Shown: positions 44,294 through 53,535, counted from the stretch's first letter. The stretch is 64,000 nucleotides of DNA from Candidatus Halocynthiibacter alkanivorans (GCF_003333265.1 NZ_QOLB01000032.1:59970-123969), one strand, 5' to 3'. The notes: a model not told the origin generated them from the letters alone. Made by a program: numbers and translations.

Positions 44294-45489
44294 GAGGTGC
44301 TGCTTTCTTCAGAATTGTCTGTTTTGCTTTGGGGGCTTCGTGTTGTCACCACGACTTTGATCGCGTCATCAATGCGTTCGCGCGCGTATTTCAGCGCGGT
44401 TGGCAACTCTTCCATCGCAAATGTATGGGTGTGGATCAGGCTGGCATCAAAGCGTTTTTCCGCCATGAAGGCCATTGCCCGGTGGGTGGCGGAGCGGCCT
44501 TCGCCGCGAATGCCATAGAGGTAGATATTGTTGACGGCGAGGGCGCCAAGGTCAAATTTGACCGCCGTCTTGGGAAAGGCTGCCAGGCAGATTTTACCGC
44601 CGCGGTTGGTCATCTGAACCGCTTGATTCACCGTGGTTTCATTGCCGGCACAATCGACAACATAATCGGCGCCTTTGCCGGTCAGTTCTTTGACGCGCGC
44701 GACCACGTCTTCGTCATTCGGGTTGATGGTGATGTCGGCGCCAAGTTTCAGCCCGATGTCGTTTCGGTTCTTGCGCGTTCCGACCAGGATAACCGGGGAC
44801 GCGCCAAGCGCTTTTGCCACCGCCACCGCCAGCAGGCCGATCGGGCCGGGGCCAATGACAACGACACTTTCACCGGCGACCAGGCCACCAAGCTCGGTCA
44901 GCCCGTACATCGATGTGCCTGCGGTCACCACCAGGGTGGCTTCTTCATCTGTCATCGTGTCGGGCACGCGGATCATTGTATTGATGTTGTTCACCGCATA
45001 TTCGGCGAAGCCGCCATTGGTGGTGAACCCGTTGGCGCGGTGGCCTTTATCGTGCGCGCCGTAGTTCATGCCATAATTGTGGCAGGAGGTGTACATGCCC
45101 ATGCGGCAGCGTTTGCACTGACCACAGCCGGCGTGGATCTCCACGGTAACCCGGTCGCCGATTTCAAACTCGTCAACGCCTGGCCCCAGCGCTGCAATGG
45201 TGCCCATATATTCGTGGCCGGGGGTGAAATCTTTGTTGAACGGTGCGCCGCCTTCGATCAGCGCCGGTGTGCCATATTTCAGGATTTCCAGATCGGTGGC
45301 GCAAATAGCAACCGCATCAATCCGCACCAGTGCCTCTGCCCGGCCGGGGGCGGGGACTGGCTTTGTTGACAGGGTAAGTTGTTCCGGATCGCCTAATACC
45401 CAGGCGTTCATTACCTCTGGCACCGGCATCGCGGGGGAAGTGGTGACCTTGTCCCAGTCCGAAGCCTGCTCCATTGTCGTATGATCCAT
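44290..45489 (-). CDS. Zinc-dependent medium-chain dehydrogenase (threonine/sorbitol dehydrogenase-like)
   Basis: The start is placed at MDHTTMEQASDW (45,489); the frame continues upstream but crosses the operator. The 399-residue protein has the zinc signature GHEYMGTIAALGPGVDEFEIGDRV, the four-cysteine structural lobe CGQCKRCRMGMYTSC, and the NAD loop GPGPIGLLAVAVAKALG. It would oxidise a secondary alcohol or polyol. It starts the operon dehydrogenase-aldolase-cupin-QOR and is divergent from the GntR gene, with a GntR operator about 20-30 bases before its start. Confidence 0.92.
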   Translation of the reverse strand: MDHTTMEQASDWDKVTTSPAMPVPEVMNAWVLGDPEQLTLSTKPVPAPGRAEALVRIDAVAICATDLEILKYGTPALIEGGAPFNKDFTPGHEYMGTIAALGPGVDEFEIGDRVTVEIHAGCGQCKRCRMGMYTSCHNYGMNYGAHDKGHRANGFTTNGGFAEYAVNNINTMIRVPDTMTDEEATLVVTAGTSMYGLTELGGLVAGESVVVIGPGPIGLLAVAVAKALGASPVILVGTRKNRNDIGLKLGADITINPNDEDVVARVKELTGKGADYVVDCAGNETTVNQAVQMTNRGGKICLAAFPKTAVKFDLGALAVNNIYLYGIRGEGRSATHRAMAFMAEKRFDASLIHTHTFAMEELPTALKYARERIDDAIKVVVTTRSPQSKTDNSEESSTS

Positions 45490-45508
45490 GCTGACATCTT
45501 TCAAAAAT

Positions 45509-45520
45509 TTGGTTGACCAA
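45509..45520. promoter_or_regulatory. GntR-type operator upstream of the dehydrogenase operon
   Basis: TTGGTTGACCAA equals the complement of the repeat-borne site TTGGTCAACCAA. A further half-site GCAACCAAT is at 45,534-45,542. The location, 20 bases before the dehydrogenase start, suits repression. Confidence 0.7.
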
Positions 45521-45638
45521 TTGCGGCAAGTGTGCAACCAATCTCTGATGAAAGTGTTACGCAAAGGTTTCAGGTTTGTATATAGCGAATAAATGCACAT
45601 GATAATCACATTTCTTGATGGGGTGCCTGCGGTTCAAG

Positions 45639-45650
45639 AGGTTGACCAAT
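45639..45650. promoter_or_regulatory. Degenerate GntR operator overlapping the regulator start
   Basis: AGGTTGACCAAT keeps the right half of the operator and runs into the ATG of the GntR gene at 45,649. This fits negative autoregulation. Confidence 0.55.
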
Positions 45651-46326
45651 GAGCGGCGGTGCATTGTCCAGGGTGCGCAGCTGGTTGGCATCAGAGCGGC
45701 GGGCTGAAGATTTCAGGCTGCCGCCAGAGCGGATACTTGCGCCGCAGCTGGGGCTCAGTCGCGCGGAGCTGCGCAAAGCGCTTCTGGTTCTGGAGGCCGA
45801 GGGGCGGCTGGAGCGGAAAGTTGGCAGCGGAACCTATCTGCGGCAGGCCTCAGATGTTGAACTCGCCACCTCCGTCAGCACTGATGTGAATGTGCTGGCC
45901 GGCCGGACCGGTCCGCTGGAGGCGATGGCAGCGCGGGTGGCGCTGGAGCCTGAACTGGCGCAGATGGCGGCGCTGCATGCGTCCCCGAAACAGTTGCTGG
46001 AGCTGCGCCGGCTGGAACGCGAGATGCGCGCGGCGCCGGACTGGAGTGTTTATGAGGATCTGGACGCGGCGTTTCATGATCTGATCGCCAAAAGCGCCGG
46101 CAATCCCCTGCTATACGATCTGCACCGGATCGTGAACGGGGTGCGCAGGATCGTCGTCTGGCAACGTCTGAACCCGTCAGACGGGGCGCCTCAGGGCGGC
46201 TATCACTCCTTTAAAGAACATGATGACATCGTCTCCGCCCTGGAGCGCCGGGATCATACAGGGGCCCGGGCGGCAATGTCGGCGCATTTGAAATCAACAA
46301 TCGCGGCGATGACCGCAGGCGGCTGA
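45649..46326 (+). CDS. GntR regulator, FadR subfamily (FCD domain)
   Basis: The 225-residue protein has an N-terminal winged helix (ALSRVRSWLASERRAEDFRL, LSRAELRKALLVLEAEGRLE) and a C-terminal all-helical FCD domain with DLDAAFHDLIAKSAGNP and a late HDDIVSALERRD, typical metal and effector sites. FadR-type FCD regulators bind sugar acids, lactate or other organic acids. Its operator TTGGT-NN-ACCAA occurs at its own start, at the divergent dehydrogenase, and in both long repeats upstream of TTT operons. It is therefore the best candidate for a shared regulator. No RBS stands out because of the operator overlap. Confidence 0.9.
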   Translation: MSGGALSRVRSWLASERRAEDFRLPPERILAPQLGLSRAELRKALLVLEAEGRLERKVGSGTYLRQASDVELATSVSTDVNVLAGRTGPLEAMAARVALEPELAQMAALHASPKQLLELRRLEREMRAAPDWSVYEDLDAAFHDLIAKSAGNPLLYDLHRIVNGVRRIVVWQRLNPSDGAPQGGYHSFKEHDDIVSALERRDHTGARAAMSAHLKSTIAAMTAGG

Positions 46327-46357
46327 AAAGCCGGCCGTCAGGATTTGAGGAAAAAGA

Positions 46358-46996
46358 ATGATTGATCTGTACAGTTGGACGACGCCAAACGGGCGCAAAG
46401 TTTCTATTCTGCTGGAAGAGCTGGGGGTGGACTATGTGGCCCATTCCATCGACATCAGCAAAGGCGAGCAGTTCGCGCCGGCGTTTCTGGAAATCGCGCC
46501 CAACAACCGTATACCGGCGATTGTGGACAATGAGACCGGCATGCGCCTGATGGAGACCGGGGCGATCATGATGTATCTCTCCGACAAATATCAGCGCTTT
46601 GGCTGTGAAGGGGAGGAGCACTGGCGCATGGTGGAATGGCTGATGTGGCAGATGGGCGGCTTGGGGCCGATGTTTGGTCAGGTGCATCACTTCGTCAAAT
46701 ACAACCCGGGCAAATCTGCTTATGCTGAGGAGCGGTTTTCCACCGAGGCGCACCGGCTCTACAAAGTGCTGGAGACGCGCTTGAGCGGGCGGGACTATGT
46801 CGCCGGTCGCTGGCAGGGGCAATACACCATTGCTGATATGGCGATCTGGCCCTGGGTGTCGCGTTTTGACTGGCAGCAAGTTGACCTGAAGGCCTATCCC
46901 AATGTGCTTGACTGGTATCTCCGTATCGCGGAGCGCCCGGCGGTTCAGCGCGGCTACCGGCAGCCAAAAGATGTGGGCGACATACCGCTGCCGTGA
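46358..46996 (+). CDS. Glutathione S-transferase family, Nu-class/YfcG-like disulfide reductase
   Basis: The 212-residue protein has the thioredoxin-like N-terminal domain with TPNGRKVSILLEELG, the signature of Nu-class GSTs such as YfcG and YghU, in which Thr and Asn of TPNG contact glutathione. A MEWLMWQMGGLGPMFGQ-type helix and DYVAGRWQGQYTIADMAI follow. Members reduce disulfides with GSH. It sits 31 bases after the GntR gene and may be cotranscribed. Confidence 0.9.
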   Translation: MIDLYSWTTPNGRKVSILLEELGVDYVAHSIDISKGEQFAPAFLEIAPNNRIPAIVDNETGMRLMETGAIMMYLSDKYQRFGCEGEEHWRMVEWLMWQMGGLGPMFGQVHHFVKYNPGKSAYAEERFSTEAHRLYKVLETRLSGRDYVAGRWQGQYTIADMAIWPWVSRFDWQQVDLKAYPNVLDWYLRIAERPAVQRGYRQPKDVGDIPLP

Positions 46997-47032
46997 GGTG
47001 TCTGGGGTCGATTCGAAACGCATTGATTTAGC

Positions 47033-47046
47033 ATGTCCGGACAAAT
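47033..47046. promoter_or_regulatory. TGTCCGGACA palindrome, upstream site
   Basis: ATGTCCGGACAAAT contains the same core as 47,154-47,165. It lies 121 bases further upstream, just after the GST gene stop. Confidence 0.55.
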
Positions 47047-47146
47047 GAACTGTTTTCCCTCTGTGTTGAAATTCGCCGTATCTGAGTGATAGAGTCTTAA
47101 TAAAAGGGTGTTTATCACATTAAGTGCGGTGAGTTTCTGACAAGCA

Positions 47147-47176
47147 TTGACAAATGTCCGGACATATACAGATAAT
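47147..47176 (+). promoter_or_regulatory. Promoter with embedded operator for the 47-kb operon
   Basis: TTGACA (47,147-47,152) and GATAAT (47,171-47,176) are 18 bases apart, a good sigma-70 match. The perfect palindrome ATGTCCGGACAT (47,154-47,165) fills the spacer, so a bound regulator would block RNA polymerase. The UTRA-type GntR at 49,299 is the likely repressor. Confidence 0.7.
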
Positions 47177-47210
47177 TGCCCTGACAATGAGACGCTAAAG
47201 GGGCAGTCAG

Positions 47211-48302
47211 ATGAGACAAGTTGAAGTTGCGGTTATCGGGGCAGGTTGGTGTGGCGGCATTCGGGCGGTCACCCTGTCCAGATCAGCGCTGGTCGATAAG
47301 CTGCACATATGTGAAATCCGTCCTGAACGGTTGGCTGAGGTCCGCCAGGAAACCAACCCGGCGACAGCAACCGCAGACTATATGGATATCGTCAACAACC
47401 CGGCGATCGAAGTGGTCTATATTTCGACCACGCCGGAACAGAGCCATTACCTGATTGCACGAGCGTGTCTGAAAGCCGGTAAAAACGTGTTGCTGGAAAA
47501 ACCAATCGCGCTGGAACTGGCACAGGCCGACGAGCTGATCGCGCTGTCGCACTCAAATAACGTCAAATTCACCATCGGCTATTCCCAGCGCTTTAACCCC
47601 AAGATTGCTTACGCCAAAAAAGCAATCAAAGACGGAACTCTGGGCAAGGTGGTCAATGTCATGGTCAGCCGGCACCTGTCGCGCAATCTGGGCAAAAAGA
47701 TCGCCAACCGGGTCAAACTGTCGCCGGCAGCGATGGAATCAACCCATGACCTGGACTTTGTCTTCTGGCTGCTGGAGCCCGCCAAACCTGTGCGGGTGTA
47801 TTCCCAGGGCGCCTACGGGTACATGGAGGAGCTGAACGGGTCTTATGACTGTATGTGGAGCACCATCACCATGGATGATGGCACTCTGGTCGTGGTCGGT
47901 GGCGGTTGGAACCTGCCGCCAAGCTATCCGAACTATTGTGGCACCTGGATCGAAATCACCGGCACCGATGGCGCGCTCATGCTGGATGATACCAGCCGGG
48001 ACAACTGGCTGAACACCGTGGCCGAGGGCACTCAGTATCCAATGTCAACGATGCCCGGGGAACAGGTCGATCATGTTTTTGCCGGACAGATGGGGCCGGA
48101 GACGCTTCATTTCCTCGAAGCGGTGCTGCTGGACCGGGATGTTATGGTCTCGCCGGAACACGCCCGCACTGTGATGGAAACCTATACGGCCGCAGATATT
48201 TCGGCTGAGACCAATGACCCTGTCAGTCTGCCGCTGTCCAATCTGGCATTGGCGAAGCTGGCAGATATGAATGCGAAAAACCACGGCGATACTTCGGGGT
48301 GA
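47211..48302 (+). CDS. Gfo/Idh/MocA family oxidoreductase (47-kb operon)
   Basis: The 363-residue protein has the Rossmann motif VAVIGAGWCGGIRAV and the EKP motif LLEKPIALELA. GYSQRFNPKIAYAKKA and STHDLDFVFWLLEP carry the second-domain catalytic region. The start ATG follows an AAAGGGG ribosome site, 34 bases after a clear promoter. It is the third such enzyme in the window and shares little sequence with the others outside motifs. It is first in an operon with a HIBADH-like dehydrogenase and a GntR regulator. Confidence 0.9.
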   Translation: MRQVEVAVIGAGWCGGIRAVTLSRSALVDKLHICEIRPERLAEVRQETNPATATADYMDIVNNPAIEVVYISTTPEQSHYLIARACLKAGKNVLLEKPIALELAQADELIALSHSNNVKFTIGYSQRFNPKIAYAKKAIKDGTLGKVVNVMVSRHLSRNLGKKIANRVKLSPAAMESTHDLDFVFWLLEPAKPVRVYSQGAYGYMEELNGSYDCMWSTITMDDGTLVVVGGGWNLPPSYPNYCGTWIEITGTDGALMLDDTSRDNWLNTVAEGTQYPMSTMPGEQVDHVFAGQMGPETLHFLEAVLLDRDVMVSPEHARTVMETYTAADISAETNDPVSLPLSNLALAKLADMNAKNHGDTSG

Positions 48303-48359
48303 TGCGCGGGCGGAACGCGGTGTGAGGCATTGGAAGCAAACGGCTGATAAGGAGAGTTC

Positions 48360-49220
48360 ATGACCGACAGTATCGGAATATTCGGCCTTGGGCTGATCGG
48401 CGCCTCTTTGGCGGGGCGGCTGCTGGCGGCGGGCAACGCCGTGCGCGGTTATGACCCGGATGCCGGGCGTGTGTCCCTGTTTGAGGAGGGCGGCGGCGTC
48501 GCGGTGGATCCGGGCGCAGTCTGGCGTTCTGATATTGTCTTTTCTGCGGTGTTTGACACCGACCAGCTGGAACGCCTGATTGACGCGGCGCCACACGGCA
48601 CCGGCGGCATACTTGTGTCCATGAGCACCTGTGACCCGGAGCGGATGGCCGCGCTGGAGGCCAGGGCAAAGCAGAAAGGCTGGATCCTGTGCGAAGCGCC
48701 GGTGTCCGGCACCAGTGCGCAACTGGCCAGCGGTGAAGCGGTGTTTTTTATCGCCGGTGATGCGGCGGCGACAAAACGGTTGTCGCCGCTTTTCGCCGCG
48801 CTGGGGCGGGCTCATTTTGATCTGGGCGCCATCGGCAATGGCAACCGCGCCAAACTGGTGATCAATCTGATCCTGGGGCTGAACCGGGCCGCGCTGGCTG
48901 AGGGCCTGGTGTTCGCAGAGCGGTTGGGTCTTGATCCCGCCGCAGTGCTGCACCTGGCACAAAACTCCGCGGCACATTCACAGGTCATGGCTACCAAAGG
49001 GCCGCTGATGGTCGCCGGATCGTTTGAGGCCCAGGGCCGTGTCAGCCAATCGCTGAAAGATTTCGCCATTATTCAGAACCTGGCGCAGAGCAAAAACCAG
49101 CGTCTGCCGTTTGCCGAGATCTATCAGGACATGCTTAAGGACTGTCTGGACCATGCAGAGGGTGATTTCGACAATTCCGCGATCATTTTGGCCATTGCCC
49201 GGGCGCGAGCAGAGGCCTAA
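48360..49220 (+). CDS. 3-Hydroxyisobutyrate dehydrogenase-like NAD(P) oxidoreductase
   Basis: The 286-residue beta-hydroxyacid dehydrogenase family protein has FGLGLIGASLAGRLLAAG (nucleotide loop), EAPVSGTSAQLASGEAVFF (substrate loop) and GNGNRAKLVINLI, in which Lys and Asn are catalytic. The substrates of the family are 3-hydroxyisobutyrate, tartronate semialdehyde and similar compounds. It follows the Gfo gene in the same operon and has an AAGGAGAG site before the ATG. Confidence 0.92.
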   Translation: MTDSIGIFGLGLIGASLAGRLLAAGNAVRGYDPDAGRVSLFEEGGGVAVDPGAVWRSDIVFSAVFDTDQLERLIDAAPHGTGGILVSMSTCDPERMAALEARAKQKGWILCEAPVSGTSAQLASGEAVFFIAGDAAATKRLSPLFAALGRAHFDLGAIGNGNRAKLVINLILGLNRAALAEGLVFAERLGLDPAAVLHLAQNSAAHSQVMATKGPLMVAGSFEAQGRVSQSLKDFAIIQNLAQSKNQRLPFAEIYQDMLKDCLDHAEGDFDNSAIILAIARARAEA

Positions 49221-49298
49221 CTTCACCCGGAGTCACAGTGACGGCCTGCTGCGGCGCTGATGTCCACAACATGCTGACTGCAAGATCGGAAGCTGAAT

Positions 49299-50042
49299 AT
49301 GACCAGGTCGCCAGTCGCCAAAAAAACAACGCGTTATCAGGAAATCAAAACCGCGTTGCAGCAGGAAATAGCCGACGGTCTGCACCGGCCGGGCCAGTGC
49401 CTGCCGACTGAGCACGCACTCTGCGACCGGTTTTCCGCCAGCCGGTTCACCATCCGAAAAGCCATAAGCGGGTTGCGTGAAATCGGCCTCGTTGAGGCGC
49501 GCTCCGGCGTCGGTACGATTGTGATTTCAAATCAGCCGCAATCGAGGATCACCCAGACGCTGACTTCTTTTGAGGAGTTGCTGCAATACCCGGCAGAGAC
49601 GTTCCGGAAGCAATTGGAAACAGAAAACATCACGGCAACAGCAGAGCTGGCTGCGATGTTGCAATGCGCGCGCGGGCAGCCATGGGTCTGGCTGCAGGCC
49701 ATGCGGCTGACCCGGCATTCAGAGGCGCCGCTCAGCTGGCTGGATGCCTATATTTTACCTGCATTTGCAAATGTGCTGGATCTGCCCAATCCCACCGGAG
49801 CATCGCTTCTGAAGCAGATTGAACAGACCCATGACCAACACGCAGCGCTGGCGCGGGTTGAGGTTTTCGTCACTCGCATTGATCAGAAACGTTCTGCGCA
49901 GCTTGGGGTGCCGCAAGACGCGCCGGCGCTGGGGATCATACGCCGCTACAGTAACGCCAAGGGTGAAATCTACCTGGTGACCTGTTCCATTCATCCTGAG
50001 AACCGGTTCCGGCTGAATTTTGAACTGGAAAGACAGAGTTGA
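49299..50042 (+). CDS. GntR regulator, HutC subfamily (UTRA domain)
   Basis: The 247-residue protein has a winged helix (RYQEIKTALQQEIADGL, RPGQCLPTEHALCDRFSASRFTIRKAISGL) and a C-terminal UTRA ligand domain (RRYSNAKGEIYLVTCSIHP is its late strand). HutC-type GntRs sense sugars, polyols or amino-acid derivatives. It is transcribed with the Gfo and HIBADH-like genes and is the natural reader of the TGTCCGGACA palindromes at 47,033 and 47,154. Confidence 0.9.
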   Translation: MTRSPVAKKTTRYQEIKTALQQEIADGLHRPGQCLPTEHALCDRFSASRFTIRKAISGLREIGLVEARSGVGTIVISNQPQSRITQTLTSFEELLQYPAETFRKQLETENITATAELAAMLQCARGQPWVWLQAMRLTRHSEAPLSWLDAYILPAFANVLDLPNPTGASLLKQIEQTHDQHAALARVEVFVTRIDQKRSAQLGVPQDAPALGIIRRYSNAKGEIYLVTCSIHPENRFRLNFELERQS

Positions 50043-50896
50043 TCGACAACCAGTTATTCTGGTTCTGAGGTCGGATGGATCTGCCGCCCGATCATCATAT
50101 TGCCCTGTCGCGGGCGCGCATCTGAAAAGTGGCGTGGTCACTGGTTCCGCTATTTCACCCTTGGTGAATTGCGCGATGCCTGCCCCTGGACACTGCGGAA
50201 AGTTCACCAACGCCAAAGCACAGACAGCGGCGGGTCTCCGCTCTTAGGGGCGGTGTGGGAGCAGACTGACAAGGCGCCCGTGGCCAACAGCCTGTTCAAG
50301 AACCCGGATCCAACGGCGAGCTGTGAACGTCTGGCCGCAACTGGCAACAAGGCCGATACCGGGCGGGAGAAGCAGATCGATGCCGCCCGCGAGGCCTGAC
50401 CAGGGCCACCAAAGGTCAGTGATTGGGTCTCAAAATAATATCCGCCCTCTCATCTGTCGGCTCCGGGGTGCCGATTGCAGTTCGCGTCGCGCGGATGCGG
50501 TCTGCGAGAGTGTTCTCTGAGACGTCTTTCCGCGCGTCGTGGCAGCGGACATCTGAAACGAATGACGGGCCGGTTTCCGCGCTGAGCGCATGCACTCTGT
50601 TATCCAATGTTTTGCCTGACATTCTCCGGCCTGAGTAGAAGTAGAGTGCGGCATACTCTTGCATTCGAGTGCCCACCAGGATCCTCGTTTTCCTGCGTGT
50701 ACGTCAGCTGTATTTTCATCCGGTTTGTTCAGGGACAAAGCTGACCTGTGCACGCTGACACCAGACGCAGACGGGCCAGTTTTAAAGGCTCACTACCCAC
50801 CTTTGTGGGCCAATCTTGGATGCCGGTTCACACTTCAAGTGCGGAACAATACCACCACAGGTCCGGTTCAGTTTTCAACCGGTATTGAGAAATTTG
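50043..50896. other. Non-coding or degraded region with possible IS21-like end
   Basis: No gene is supported in about 850 bases. Frames on both strands (for example 50,100-50,399 plus and 50,416-50,676 minus) have no ribosome sites and unconvincing composition. Near 50,760-50,885, three loosely repeated units resembling CCGGTTCA-N-TTTCAA occur (GGGCCAGTTTTAAAG, CCGGTTCACACTTCAAG, CCGGTTCAGTTTTCAAC). Multiple terminal repeats of this style occur at the ends of IS21-family elements, so this may be a relic. No transposase is seen. Confidence 0.4.
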
Positions 50897-51796
50897 TCAG
50901 CGTTGAATGCCAGGCCCCACTTCGTTGAAAAAGCTCAGCAGGCTCTGAATCACCGGGTATTGCAGCGAGCTTTTTCTCAGGTGAATTCCGGTTTTCCGCT
51001 TCGGCATACCGTTCAGTGATGGCCGGATTTTCAGCCCTTCCTTTTCAATCACCCGAGCAAGCTGCAGGGGCGCAGACATCACGAAATTGCCCTGACTGAC
51101 GAGTTGCAGACCCGCGGCGAACGAGGTTGGGCGCACATCAACCGTCGGCGAAATCGCTTCTTTTGGCAGATAATAACCGTGAATTTTCCGTTCCATTTCA
51201 GAGTCATCGGTGTAGATGATCCAGCTGTAGCCCGACAGCAGCGCCGGGTCGACTTTGTCCAGGCTGGCATACGGATCGTCTGGCGCCAGGACAATGCCGT
51301 GTTCGACGCTTGTCACATATTTGAAACAAAGTTCGTCGCCAAATATTTCAGAGTCCATTCTGCCAAGATAAACATCCAGTTTTTGCTCGACCAGCATCGG
51401 CAGGGCCCGGCTGGTTGAATCTGTTATCAGTTCCAGCCTGAGGTTTGGAAATTGCAGTTTCAGTGTTTTGAAAAGACCGGCGACGTAGTTGAGGTGATAA
51501 AGCGGACCCGCCCCGACGCGCAGCACCGACAGCCCTGCCGCGCTGATCGCAGCGACCTCTTCGCGCGCCTGGTTATACTCTGACTCAATCCGTTTTGCGC
51601 GCGCATAGAACAGCTTTCCCGCTGGTGTCAGCGTCATGCCGCGCCGGTGCCGCTCAAACAAAGCGCTGCCAAGCTCTGCTTCCAGATTCGCAATGCGTTT
51701 GGTCACCGACGGCTGCGTTAAATTGAGACGTTCTGCCGCCTGTGTCAGGTTTTCAGCCCGGGCAACCGCGAGGAATGCATCCAGATTCCGGTCCAT
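50897..51796 (-). CDS. LysR-family regulator, divergent from the sulfatase operon
   Basis: The 299-residue regulator has an N-terminal winged helix with LTQAAERLNLTQPSVTKRIANLEAELG and RRGMTLTPAGKLFYARAKRIE. The effector domain follows (LRVGAGPLYHLNYVAGLF onward). It starts 113 bases from the sulfatase gene on the opposite strand, the standard LysR position, so it probably controls the sulfatase-TTT operon in response to the imported compound. Confidence 0.92.
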   Translation of the reverse strand: MDRNLDAFLAVARAENLTQAAERLNLTQPSVTKRIANLEAELGSALFERHRRGMTLTPAGKLFYARAKRIESEYNQAREEVAAISAAGLSVLRVGAGPLYHLNYVAGLFKTLKLQFPNLRLELITDSTSRALPMLVEQKLDVYLGRMDSEIFGDELCFKYVTSVEHGIVLAPDDPYASLDKVDPALLSGYSWIIYTDDSEMERKIHGYYLPKEAISPTVDVRPTSFAAGLQLVSQGNFVMSAPLQLARVIEKEGLKIRPSLNGMPKRKTGIHLRKSSLQYPVIQSLLSFFNEVGPGIQR

Positions 51797-51909
51797 TTGG
51801 CATTCCTTTTTTAAATGGGACTCTTCAATAAATCAATTTTACAGAATGATAACGAATGATCAAGTTAGCACGACAAGCTGACCTGCACCGGGCCGGATGA
51901 AAGGGAACC

Positions 51910-53535
51910 ATGAAAACCGTATTTGTTCTGTTTGACTCGCTTAATCGCCTTGCACTCGGCGCCTATGGTGGCACTGCGATTGAAACGCCGAATTTTGACC
52001 GGTTTGCAAAACTGGCTGTGACGTTTGACAAACATTACGTTGGCAGTCTTCCTTGCATGCCGGCGCGGCGGGATTTGCATACGGGCCGTCTGAATTTCAT
52101 GCACCGGTCCTGGGGGCCGCTCGAGCCATTTGATGAATCCTTTGCCCGGACGCTCAGCCAAAACGGCGTCTACACCCATCTTATTTCTGATCATCTGCAT
52201 TATTTTGAAGACGGCGGCTGGGGATATGCCAACGCGTTCGACAGCTGGGATTTTATCAGAGGGCAGGAGTACGATCCGGTCAAAGCGCTTGTCGTTCCGC
52301 CTGTCGACCGCATCATTGAGAAATATGACGAACGGCATTATCCGTTCGCCGGGCTGAAGCCGGGCAAGACCATGACCCGTCACAATTCCGAAAAAATGGC
52401 GTGGAAAAAGTCCCGCGCCGCGGTCAACCGTGACTTTCTGAAAGAGGAAGCGGATTTTCCAACTGCCAAGTGTTTCGCCTCCGCTTTCGAATTCCTTGAT
52501 CTGAATGCGGCAGCAGACGATTGGTTTTTGCAACTGGAGTGTTTTGACCCGCACGAGCCCTTTGTCGCGCCGGAGCGGTTCCGCGCGGCTTATGACAGCG
52601 GCTACAGCGGTAAAATACTGGACTGGCCGGTCTATGAAAAGGTGACAAACTCCGCTGAAGAAATTGCTGAAATTCGCGGAAATTATGCGGCTTTGATCGC
52701 AATGTGTGATGAATATTTCGGCAAGTTGCTCGATTATTTCGACGCCCATGACCTGTGGAAAGACACCGCTCTGGTACTGACGACCGACCATGGATTTCTG
52801 TTGTCTGAACACGAGTGGTGGGGCAAGAACCGGACGCCGTATTATGAGGAGATTTCTCATATTCCGCTGATGATCCGGCATCCTGATCACGGTGGGGCCG
52901 CCGGTTCACGCCGCTCCGGCCTCACCCAGACCCCTGATCTGATGCCAACGTTTCTGGACTTCCACGGCTGCAAGGTTCCCACAAGCGTAACGGGCGCTTC
53001 TTTGCTGCCGCTGCTGGCCGATGAGGTGACCGTGCATGAAAGTCTTGCACTTGGAATGTTCGCAGGCCCGGTTTGTGTCACTGACGGGCATTACAGCTAC
53101 TTCCGCTATCCCGACAACCCGGCGAGGGAAGGGCTTAACCTTTATACGCTGATGCCGACACATATGACGTCCCATTTCGACATTGATGAGCTGAAAACCA
53201 GCGAGCTTGTCGAACCCTTTGACTTTACCAAAGGTGTGCCACTTCTGAAAATTCGCATGGATCCCAAAAACAGCCAGGTCGGGGCGGATGGCACTTCGCT
53301 GGCGGAATGCGAGAGTGTGCTGTTTGATCTTGACGCTGATCCAGCGCAGGAAACGCCGCTGTCCGACCCCACAACGGTTGATCGCCTTACCGCACAAATT
53401 TCCGGTCACTTCGCACAGCACGACGCACCAAAGGAACTCTACGCACACTTCGGGCTTGCGCCAGGCCCAAGCGTTGCCGGTGGCGCATTGAGATCGCATA
53501 ACTCAAGAAAAAAAACCAACAGGAGAACAATATGA
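51910..53535 (+). CDS. Cytoplasmic sulfatase (formylglycine-dependent)
   Basis: The 541-residue alkaline-phosphatase-superfamily protein carries the Cys-type sulfatase signature C-M-P-A-R at residues 49-53 in SLPCMPARRDLHTGR; Cys49 would be converted to formylglycine. Metal ligands include Asp9 in FVLFDSLNR and Asp-His in TTDHGFLLSEHEWW. There is no signal peptide, so it acts inside the cell. It hydrolyses sulfate esters or possibly phosphonate monoesters. The stop overlaps a TctC gene by ATGA, so substrate is likely imported intact and then desulfated. The maturation enzyme is not in the window. Confidence 0.9.
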   Translation: MKTVFVLFDSLNRLALGAYGGTAIETPNFDRFAKLAVTFDKHYVGSLPCMPARRDLHTGRLNFMHRSWGPLEPFDESFARTLSQNGVYTHLISDHLHYFEDGGWGYANAFDSWDFIRGQEYDPVKALVVPPVDRIIEKYDERHYPFAGLKPGKTMTRHNSEKMAWKKSRAAVNRDFLKEEADFPTAKCFASAFEFLDLNAAADDWFLQLECFDPHEPFVAPERFRAAYDSGYSGKILDWPVYEKVTNSAEEIAEIRGNYAALIAMCDEYFGKLLDYFDAHDLWKDTALVLTTDHGFLLSEHEWWGKNRTPYYEEISHIPLMIRHPDHGGAAGSRRSGLTQTPDLMPTFLDFHGCKVPTSVTGASLLPLLADEVTVHESLALGMFAGPVCVTDGHYSYFRYPDNPAREGLNLYTLMPTHMTSHFDIDELKTSELVEPFDFTKGVPLLKIRMDPKNSQVGADGTSLAECESVLFDLDADPAQETPLSDPTTVDRLTAQISGHFAQHDAPKELYAHFGLAPGPSVAGGALRSHNSRKKTNRRTI

